The notes under the pieces: model-generated
The model's database searches: none
What the model saw: only the letters and a program-made list of their open reading frames with translations
Told to the model about the DNA's origin: nothing
DNA from: Acinetobacter sp. ANC 3832
Lineage (GTDB): Bacteria > Pseudomonadota > Gammaproteobacteria > Pseudomonadales > Moraxellaceae
Length of the DNA: 64,000 nucleotides
Direction of reading: 5' to 3'
Assembly (NCBI RefSeq): GCF_002135415.1
Contig: NZ_NEGJ01000005.1
Coordinates: 124,001-188,000, forward strand
Part shown: positions 58,232-64,000 of the stretch, in pieces
How positions within the stretch are numbered: position 1 is the first letter of the stretch
Layout of the letters: every line of letters begins with the position of its first letter
Position numbers and translations under genes: made by a program

Positions 58232-59989
58232 GTGCAATATCGGTGTCATAAAAAGCATTACTTGGATAAAGAAAAATTGCGTCAAACGAATGGGCGAATC
58301 AACGGTACGACAATTAGGCAGTATTCTACCACATTCTTACTTGTCGGTAGCATGGCTTCGAGTGCTCATATTAGAGCATCTGGAGAAATATATCATGCTA
58401 ATTCTAATACAGATGCAATAAAACAAAGCATGATTGCCGAATTCGCTTTGGCATATCGTGACACCGCTACCGCACTACATAACTACACTGTGCTTGCTAT
58501 TCGTAGTAGTTCAACGGCAGTCAAACAACGTGCTTTAAATGTGGCTATTGAGCAAAATGACTTACGTTCAGCACTGGATATTGCGACACATTGGGTGGTT
58601 CAAGAACCTGAAGATGTCCCTGCAAAATTTTATTTGGCACATATTGCACTCAAATCACATGAATATGAACTTGCTGCGGAAACACTCGATAGTATCCTCA
58701 CGATTGATCCCAATGCCGATTTAGAGAAAATTTTGGCAGGTATTTCCCCAGATTCAGAAGAAGATCGTCAAAACTTATTAAATACTTTACGGACCAGTAA
58801 AGAAAAAGATAATCCTTCCGTTCTAATTCTCATTGCAGGCTTAGAAGCTCAAAATGATGAAATTGAACAAGCTTTAAAAACAGTGAATAAAGCGCTACGC
58901 AAGCGCCCTAAAGTAACGGGATTTATTCTCATGAAAGCCAACTTGCTCACTGCATTGGGTGATCAAGAAGCGACATTAAAATGGTACGAACAAAGTAGTA
59001 AAAAGCACAAATATAATTTAGATGTTCGCTTGGCTGAGGTTCGTTATTTAATCAAAATCAATCAGTCAGAACTTGCGCTGACTAAATTAGAAAAGATCAT
59101 TAAGAATTGGCCTGATGCTGAAGAAGCCCTGTTTATCGCAGGCTTAACTTCTATTGATTTGAAACATTATGATCAAGCAGAACAATATTTAGTTGAATTA
59201 CGCTATTCAGCCCAATATCAAAATGATGCTTATTTTTATTTAGCGGTCAATGCTGAACGTAAACAACATTACGAAACAGCGAAAGCCTATTATCGCTTGG
59301 TCGATGGTAATTTATATACCGTTTCACGTCGTAACTTAATTTCAATTTATGACAAACAAGGTCAATTGAATGATGCGCTTCGTTTCTTAACTCAAGAACG
59401 CGTGAATTATCCACAACATGCCAGTTTTCTTTATCAAGCCCAAGCTGAAATTCTCAGAAAAATGGGCAATAAGAAAGCCGCGTTAAGACTATTGACTGAA
59501 GCTGTTAAAAATCTACCTGATGATCCTGAAATTCTCTATTCAGAAGTATTATTGCTTGATCCTTTCCAAGACCGTGATCAACTTGATAAAGCATTAAAAC
59601 AGCTTTTACTATTAGAACCGAATAGCCCTGCTTATCTCAATGCATACGCATACACATTGGCATTGCAAAATCGCCGATTAGACGAAGCACGCACCTATGC
59701 GGAACATGCACTAGAATATGCACCTGAACAAGCCTCTATTTTAGATACTTTGGGATATATCACATTCTTACAGAATGATTTTGAAACATCATCTCAAGTA
59801 CTGGCGAAAGCCTACACATTAAGTCACAGCATCAATATTGGGGTACGTTATGCCAAATCTTTGTATATGCAAGGCGCATTGACGCAATTTAATGATGTGT
59901 TACAACAACTCAAACAAAATCATCCGAAAGATCCTCAATTAGATCAATTAGATTCGCTATTGTTACCTCAGCACTTAAAAAAGAGTTAA
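58232..59989 (+). CDS. TPR repeat protein upstream of lolB
   Basis: 585 aa from a GTG; a TTG at 58262 or later may be the true start, as no ATG or ribosome binding site fits better. A hydrophobic stretch (about 31-46, STTFLLVGSMASSA) could be a signal or anchor. About nine to eleven TPR-type helical repeats cover 70-570 (for example DALRFLTQERVNYPQHASFLYQ, DEARTYAEHALEYAPEQASIL). It is followed by lolB after 9 bp, so it belongs to the lolB-ispE transcript. Likely an envelope scaffolding protein; role unknown. Confidence 0.82.
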   Translation: MQYRCHKKHYLDKEKLRQTNGRINGTTIRQYSTTFLLVGSMASSAHIRASGEIYHANSNTDAIKQSMIAEFALAYRDTATALHNYTVLAIRSSSTAVKQRALNVAIEQNDLRSALDIATHWVVQEPEDVPAKFYLAHIALKSHEYELAAETLDSILTIDPNADLEKILAGISPDSEEDRQNLLNTLRTSKEKDNPSVLILIAGLEAQNDEIEQALKTVNKALRKRPKVTGFILMKANLLTALGDQEATLKWYEQSSKKHKYNLDVRLAEVRYLIKINQSELALTKLEKIIKNWPDAEEALFIAGLTSIDLKHYDQAEQYLVELRYSAQYQNDAYFYLAVNAERKQHYETAKAYYRLVDGNLYTVSRRNLISIYDKQGQLNDALRFLTQERVNYPQHASFLYQAQAEILRKMGNKKAALRLLTEAVKNLPDDPEILYSEVLLLDPFQDRDQLDKALKQLLLLEPNSPAYLNAYAYTLALQNRRLDEARTYAEHALEYAPEQASILDTLGYITFLQNDFETSSQVLAKAYTLSHSINIGVRYAKSLYMQGALTQFNDVLQQLKQNHPKDPQLDQLDSLLLPQHLKKS

Positions 59990-59998
59990 GCACCTTTC

Positions 59999-60604
59999 AT
60001 GCAAATTTTGAATAAATTTATTTTCGCACTCACTGCAACAGCAAGTTTAGCGTTTACTGGTTGTCAACAAGTGGTTAAACCTGTCAATACCACACCAATT
60101 CTTGAATCATCTACAGACCAAACTGCGACTCAAACGCCTAAAAATCAATTTAATTTGCAAGGGAAAATTGGGGTTAAAACACCGCAACAATCAGGCAGCG
60201 CATTCTATACATGGGCACAGGATCAAGACAATTTTGATATTCAATTGTCTGGTATTTTAGGGATGGGTAAAACGATTATTGAGGGTCGCCCTGGGCAAGT
60301 CACGTTGAATAGCTCAAAAACAGGTGAAATTACTGCGGAAACACCAGAAGAGTTATTAGAGCAAGCAACAGGTTGGGTTGCACCAATTACCCATATTATT
60401 GATTGGGTTCAAGCAAGACCTGCCAGCAAAGAAGCCAAAATACAGAAAGATACAGCACAACGTATTTCTCAAATAGATGAAGATGGTTGGATTGTAGACT
60501 TAACTTACAATGAATCTGCTACGCTGCCGAATAAGCTCATTTTGAAACAACAGCTTGAGTCTGGTAAAGAAAACCGTATTACAATGGTCATTCAAAATCG
60601 TTAA
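59999..60604 (+). CDS. lolB: Outer-membrane lipoprotein receptor LolB
   Basis: 201 aa. Lipobox FTGC (Cys22). The LolB fold is seen in FNLQGKIGVKTPQQSGSAFYTWAQDQDNFDI and GWVAPITHIIDWVQ. It takes lipoproteins from LolA and inserts them in the outer membrane. Neighbours are the TPR gene and ispE, the same lolB-ispE-prs order as in many gammaproteobacteria. Confidence 0.95.
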   Translation: MQILNKFIFALTATASLAFTGCQQVVKPVNTTPILESSTDQTATQTPKNQFNLQGKIGVKTPQQSGSAFYTWAQDQDNFDIQLSGILGMGKTIIEGRPGQVTLNSSKTGEITAETPEELLEQATGWVAPITHIIDWVQARPASKEAKIQKDTAQRISQIDEDGWIVDLTYNESATLPNKLILKQQLESGKENRITMVIQNR

Positions 60605-60625
60605 TCCATTTAAGTCTTAAAGTCT

Positions 60626-61456
60626 ATGATTCGTGTTCCCTCTCCAGCAAAACTAAATTTGTTTTTACATATTACTGGGCGTCGTGAAAATGGTTATCAC
60701 GAACTACAAAGTATTTTTCAGCTGATTGATTTATTCGATTGGTTGGAATTCACTCAAACAGATGACGCTGATATTTCGATTGATGGTTTAAGCAACGTCG
60801 AGCTAGAACAAAATCTCATTTATAAAGCCACAAAAATCTTAAAACCTTATGCAAAACAGCCAACAGGTTTAAAAATCAGCATAGAAAAAAATATTCCGAT
60901 GGGTGCAGGTTTGGGTGGCGGCTCATCGAATGCTGCAACAACATTGATTGTGGTCAATCAGATTTGGCAATGTGGGCTAAATAAAACTCAACTTGCTGAA
61001 TTGGGTGTGCGGTTAGGTGCAGATGTTCCTATTTTTGTACATGGAAAAAATGCATGGGCGGAAGGCATTGGTGAACACTTAACATTCATAGACTTAGATC
61101 AAAAACAATACATAGTGCTCAAACCTGATTGTTTTATCAGCACTCAACTGCTTTTTTCACAAAAAACATTGACAAGAAACACGAAGCCTACTAAATTTTG
61201 CGCCTATCAGATAAAGCCATCTGATTTCAGAAATGACTTTGAGCCATTGGCAAGAAGTTTATATCCAGAAGTCGATGAAGCAATGCAATATTTAGATCAG
61301 TTCGGTATTGCAAAACTTACAGGTACAGGTGCTTGTGTTTTTACTGAAGTAACGGTAAATATGAATATTGATGAGATTTTAAATCACTCACCTTGTAAAG
61401 TTTACTTGGTCAATAGTTTAAATGAATCACCTTTAAATCACTTTAACGTTATATGA
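60626..61456 (+). CDS. ispE: 4-diphosphocytidyl-2-C-methyl-D-erythritol kinase
   Basis: 276 aa. GHMP kinase of the non-mevalonate isoprenoid pathway. The ATP loop is PMGAGLGGGSSNAATTL (about 92-108), with PSPAKLNLFLHITGRRENGYHEL at the N-terminus and LTGTGACVF near the C-terminus. The stop is just before a tRNA-Gln gene (2 bp). Confidence 0.97.
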   Translation: MIRVPSPAKLNLFLHITGRRENGYHELQSIFQLIDLFDWLEFTQTDDADISIDGLSNVELEQNLIYKATKILKPYAKQPTGLKISIEKNIPMGAGLGGGSSNAATTLIVVNQIWQCGLNKTQLAELGVRLGADVPIFVHGKNAWAEGIGEHLTFIDLDQKQYIVLKPDCFISTQLLFSQKTLTRNTKPTKFCAYQIKPSDFRNDFEPLARSLYPEVDEAMQYLDQFGIAKLTGTGACVFTEVTVNMNIDEILNHSPCKVYLVNSLNESPLNHFNVI

Positions 61457-61457
61457 T

Positions 61458-61532
61458 AGGGGCGTCGCCAAGTGGTAAGGCACCGGGTTTTGATCTCGGC
61501 ATCCGTTGGTTCGAATCCAGCCGCCCCTGCCA
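61458..61532 (+). tRNA. tRNA-Gln (TTG), copy 1
   Basis: 75 nt including CCA. Acceptor AGGGGCG/CGCCCCT, anticodon TTG in TTTTGAT. It begins 2 bp after the ispE stop, so it is transcribed with ispE. Confidence 0.97.
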
Positions 61533-61572
61533 TTATTTTCATCTGTAGATGTTTGTTTTAAAGTAAAGTATT

Positions 61573-61647
61573 AGGGGCGTCGCCAAGTGGTAAGGCACCG
61601 GGTTTTGATCTCGGCATCCGTTGGTTCGAATCCAGCCGCCCCTGCCA
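61573..61647 (+). tRNA. tRNA-Gln (TTG), copy 2
   Basis: 75 nt including CCA, identical to copy 1. Separated from it by 40 bp with no clear promoter. Confidence 0.97.
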
Positions 61648-61677
61648 TTACTTTCATCAAAATAACACATCGAATTT

Positions 61678-61752
61678 AGGGGCGTCGCCAAGTGGTAAGG
61701 CACCGGGTTTTGATCTCGGCATCCGTTGGTTCGAATCCAGCCGCCCCTGCCA
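61678..61752 (+). tRNA. tRNA-Gln (TTG), copy 3
   Basis: 75 nt including CCA, identical to copies 1 and 2; 30 bp after copy 2. Confidence 0.97.
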
Positions 61753-61803
61753 GTTTATTTCAAAAAGACAGAACATAATCTTACGCCTTTCATGTTAAAC
61801 TCC

Positions 61804-61832
61804 TTGACATAGAGCTGTAAAAATATTAAAGT
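61804..61832 (+). promoter_or_regulatory. Promoter before tRNA-Gln copy 4
   Basis: A perfect TTGACA (61804-61809), a 17-bp spacer and TAAAGT (61827-61832), a weak -10, just before the last tRNA-Gln copy. Confidence 0.55.
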
Positions 61833-61843
61833 TCTGCCGCATT

Positions 61844-61918
61844 AGGGGCGTCGCCAAGTGGTAAGGCACCGGGTTTTGATCTCGGCATCCGTTGGTTCGA
61901 ATCCAGCCGCCCCTGCCA
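61844..61918 (+). tRNA. tRNA-Gln (TTG), copy 4
   Basis: 75 nt including CCA, identical to the other three. Its end is 36 bp before the prs start. Confidence 0.97.
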
Positions 61919-61954
61919 TCTATTTTCAAACATTCCAACCGCCAAGGGTGCTTC

Positions 61955-62908
61955 ATGCCCAATCTTGTCGTTTTTAGTGGATCAGCTCATCCACAATTCG
62001 CTCAAAAAGTCGTTAGCCACTTGCACATCCCGTTGGGAGCTGCTGCTGTAGGTAAATTTTCTGATGGTGAAATCACTGTCGAAATTACTGAAAATGTGCG
62101 TGGTAAAGACGTCTTTATCGTACAGCCAACTTGTGCCCCAACGAATGATAACCTTATGGAAATCCTCGTTATGGCTGATGCTTTGCGTCGCGCAAGCGCT
62201 GGTCGTATTACTGCCGTTATTCCTTACTTTGGTTACGCGCGCCAAGACCGTCGACCTCGTTCAACTCGTGTTCCAATTACCGCGAAAGTTGTTGCAGATA
62301 TGCTAACAACCGTGGGAATTGACCGTGTTGTGATGATTGACTTGCATGCCGACCAAATCCAAGGCTTCTTCGATATTCCTGTAGATAACATCTACGGAAC
62401 ACCTGTTTTGCTTGCTGACCTTCGTCAACAACAACATCACAACCTGATGGTGGTTTCACCTGACGTTGGCGGTGTAGTTCGTGCACGTGCTGTTGCAAAA
62501 CAAATGGGTGATATCGATCTTGCAATTATTGACAAACGTCGTCAAAAAGCAAATGAATCACAAGTGATGCATTTGATTGGTGATGTGAAAGATCGTGACT
62601 GCGTTATCGTCGACGATATGGTTGATACTGCAGGTACCTTATGTAAAGCAGCTGATGCATTGAAAACTTTTGGTGCTCGTAAAGTGATTGCTTATGCAAC
62701 TCACCCTGTTTTATCTGGTAAAGCTTTAGAAAACTTACGTAATTCTGTGATTGATGAACTCGTTGTTACTGACACGATTCCACTTTCACAAGAAGCTTTA
62801 GAGCTTGGTAAAATTCGCCAAGTTTCTGTAGCAAGCATGGTTGCTGAAACAATTCGTCGTATTAACAACGAAGAATCTATTAGCGCGATGTTCGATAGTT
62901 ATTTATAA
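61955..62908 (+). CDS. prs: Ribose-phosphate pyrophosphokinase
   Basis: 317 aa from ATG 61955 ([15 protein letters not shown]), the standard start; a longer upstream frame runs into the tRNA and is rejected. It makes PRPP from ribose 5-phosphate and ATP. The Arg/Asp regulatory region ([19 protein letters not shown]), the divalent-metal site ([14 protein letters not shown]) and the PRPP loop ([13 protein letters not shown]) are present. It lies directly behind tRNA-Gln copy 4 and ends at a terminator. Confidence 0.97.
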   Translation: MPNLVVFSGSAHPQFAQKVVSHLHIPLGAAAVGKFSDGEITVEITENVRGKDVFIVQPTCAPTNDNLMEILVMADALRRASAGRITAVIPYFGYARQDRRPRSTRVPITAKVVADMLTTVGIDRVVMIDLHADQIQGFFDIPVDNIYGTPVLLADLRQQQHHNLMVVSPDVGGVVRARAVAKQMGDIDLAIIDKRRQKANESQVMHLIGDVKDRDCVIVDDMVDTAGTLCKAADALKTFGARKVIAYATHPVLSGKALENLRNSVIDELVVTDTIPLSQEALELGKIRQVSVASMVAETIRRINNEESISAMFDSYL

Positions 62909-62927
62909 TTATCAATAATTTTTTATG

Positions 62928-62953
62928 ACCCTATCAATACTGGTAGGGTTTTT
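62928..62953 (+). terminator. Terminator of prs
   Basis: ACCCTATCA (62928-62936) pairs with TGGTAGGGT (62941-62949; one G-T pair), followed by T residues. Confidence 0.8.
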
Positions 62954-63009
62954 CATCGTTAGACTGGTCGAAAGTTTAACGTAAACTTTACTCATACTGA
63001 GGATATCTC

Positions 63010-63306
63010 ATGAGCAATTTCGTATTTAATGCAGAAGCACGTGATGTAAAATTACAAGGGAAAGGTTCGAGCCGCCGCCTTCGTTTTGCATCAAAAGTTC
63101 CAGCAATCATCTATGGTGGTGCTGCTGAACCTGTAGCGATTACTTTAGAACTTCGTCAACTTGTTAAAGCATTAGAAAACAATGCTTTCTTTGAAGAAGT
63201 AATTGAAATCACTATCGACGGTAAAGTTGAAAGCGTTAAAATCCAAGCTTTACAACGTCATCCAGCTAAAAACACACCTATGCACGCTGACTTTAAACGC
63301 GCATAA
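63010..63306 (+). CDS. rplY: Ribosomal protein L25, short form
   Basis: 98 aa. It binds 5S rRNA. It is the short form as in E. coli (94 aa) without the C-terminal CTC domain. The GSSRRLRFASKVPAIIYGG segment is the RNA-binding core. It follows prs after its terminator, as in many gammaproteobacteria, and precedes pth by 19 bp. Confidence 0.95.
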   Translation: MSNFVFNAEARDVKLQGKGSSRRLRFASKVPAIIYGGAAEPVAITLELRQLVKALENNAFFEEVIEITIDGKVESVKIQALQRHPAKNTPMHADFKRA

Positions 63307-63325
63307 GTGTTAATGGTGTAAATGA

Positions 63326-63904
63326 GTGACTAAACTTTCACTGATTGTCGGTTTGGGTAACCCCGGTAAGGAGTATGCCCAAACCCGCCATAATGCAGGC
63401 TTCTGGTTCGTAGAACGCCTCGCAGAACAATATGGCATTAGTCTTAAAGCTGACCCTAAATATAAAGGAGTCAGTGGTCGTGGTAATATTGAAGGTCAAG
63501 ACGTTCGACTATTATTACCAACAACCTTTATGAACCTTTCAGGTCAAAGTGTTGTACCCTTCGCAAAATTCTATCAAGTTGCCCCAGAAGCAATGCTAAT
63601 CGCTCACGATGAATTAGATATGGATCCGGGTGTTATTCGCTTGAAAACAGGCGGTGGACATGGCGGTCATAATGGTCTAAAAGACATCGTACCGCATATT
63701 GGTCCAAATTTTCATCGCTTACGTATTGGCATCGGACATCCGGGTTCTAAAGAACGTGTGTCTGGTCATGTTTTAGGCAAAGCGCCCTCAAGTGAACAAT
63801 CACTTATGGACGATGCAATTCACTATGCTTTAGGCCGTATAAAATTACTGGTTAATGGTGAAATCCAACAGGCAATGAATCAAATAAATGCCTATAAACC
63901 TTAG
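63326..63904 (+). CDS. pth: Peptidyl-tRNA hydrolase
   Basis: 192 aa from a GTG. It recycles peptidyl-tRNAs released from ribosomes. The catalytic His lies in TRHNAGFWFVE, with Asn in PTTFMNLSGQ and Asp in HDELDMDPG. GGGHGGHNGLKDI is the characteristic loop. It is downstream of rplY by 19 bp and probably co-transcribed. The remaining 96 bases of the window contain no gene I can name. Confidence 0.97.
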   Translation: MTKLSLIVGLGNPGKEYAQTRHNAGFWFVERLAEQYGISLKADPKYKGVSGRGNIEGQDVRLLLPTTFMNLSGQSVVPFAKFYQVAPEAMLIAHDELDMDPGVIRLKTGGGHGGHNGLKDIVPHIGPNFHRLRIGIGHPGSKERVSGHVLGKAPSSEQSLMDDAIHYALGRIKLLVNGEIQQAMNQINAYKP

Positions 63905-64000
63905 TACATAAAATTAATCTTTGTTAAACAATTTTTCTTGCCATATGGGGCTTTTGAGAGCAAAATGCGCTTTCAAACGCATCCACCCAAATAGAAGTTG

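Noticed and set aside
61458-61918. The regularly spaced 75-bp repeats considered as a CRISPR-like array
   Set aside because: The repeats are full tRNA-Gln genes with cloverleaf pairing and anticodon TTG; spacers are uneven.
61892-61954. A longer N-terminus for prs
   Set aside because: It would start inside tRNA-Gln copy 4. The standard start [10 protein letters not shown] at 61955 fits the family.

Overview
This window is a stretch of Acinetobacter-type chromosome (Gammaproteobacteria, Moraxellaceae). The evidence is the low-GC, AT-rich codon use, the order gltA / sdhCDAB / sucAB-lpd / sucCD with lpd inside the suc cluster, an orphan rsxB beside nth, and protein sequences that read like Acinetobacter homologues throughout. 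It is mostly core genome. I see no prophage, insertion sequence, CRISPR array, rRNA operon or secretion island. Species assignment is not possible from this alone.

Layout. 1-13 kb: a Tim44-like secreted/membrane protein, a DegS/AlgW-type periplasmic protease, a Nif3-like protein, sodB, three tRNA-Asn genes in two transcription units around a small lipoprotein gene, a DUF2726 nuclease-like protein, a VOC protein, a candidate small RNA, an M28 peptidase, rlmH, a ygiD-type dioxygenase, a META/DUF4377 lipoprotein and gdhA. 13-22 kb: rsxB-nth, adk, a DUF445 membrane protein, mrdA-rsmD (PBP2 and the 16S rRNA methylase) and small envelope proteins.

22.8-37.1 kb holds the lower TCA cycle. On the minus strand sdhCDAB, sucA-sucB-lpd and sucC-sucD lie in succession; gltA is divergent on the plus strand across a 1.07-kb gene-free region. 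Together they run citrate synthase, 2-oxoglutarate dehydrogenase (E1, E2, E3), succinyl-CoA synthetase and succinate dehydrogenase. gdhA, about 10 kb away, draws on the same 2-oxoglutarate pool. The leaders of sucA and sdhC contain RNA structures that could be regulatory.

37.4-41.1 kb: a minus-strand operon of a ferritin-like metal-dependent hydrolase (PF10118 type), a short-chain dehydrogenase and a Baeyer-Villiger/FMO-like monooxygenase with a roughly 97-residue low-complexity N-terminal tail. This is the most accessory-looking metabolic unit. 41.5-51.6 kb: a small HExxH protein, nadE plus a helical unknown, two tRNA-Met genes, lipoprotein and RDD membrane genes, RNase P RNA, a YfhL-type ferredoxin, coaD, smpB, a large secreted protein of unknown function and a WrbA-like flavodoxin.

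51.7-64 kb: pgeF-rluD facing bamD-dnaG, hemA facing a TPR protein followed by lolB-ispE, four identical tRNA-Gln genes, prs, rplY and pth. This part is ordinary housekeeping sequence.

No dramatic new system stands out. The best leads are a two-helix RNA in the sucA leader, a promoter-to-terminator small RNA candidate at about 7.91-8.03 kb, the hydrolase/SDR/monooxygenase operon with its unusual tail, and several unrecognised secreted or membrane proteins.
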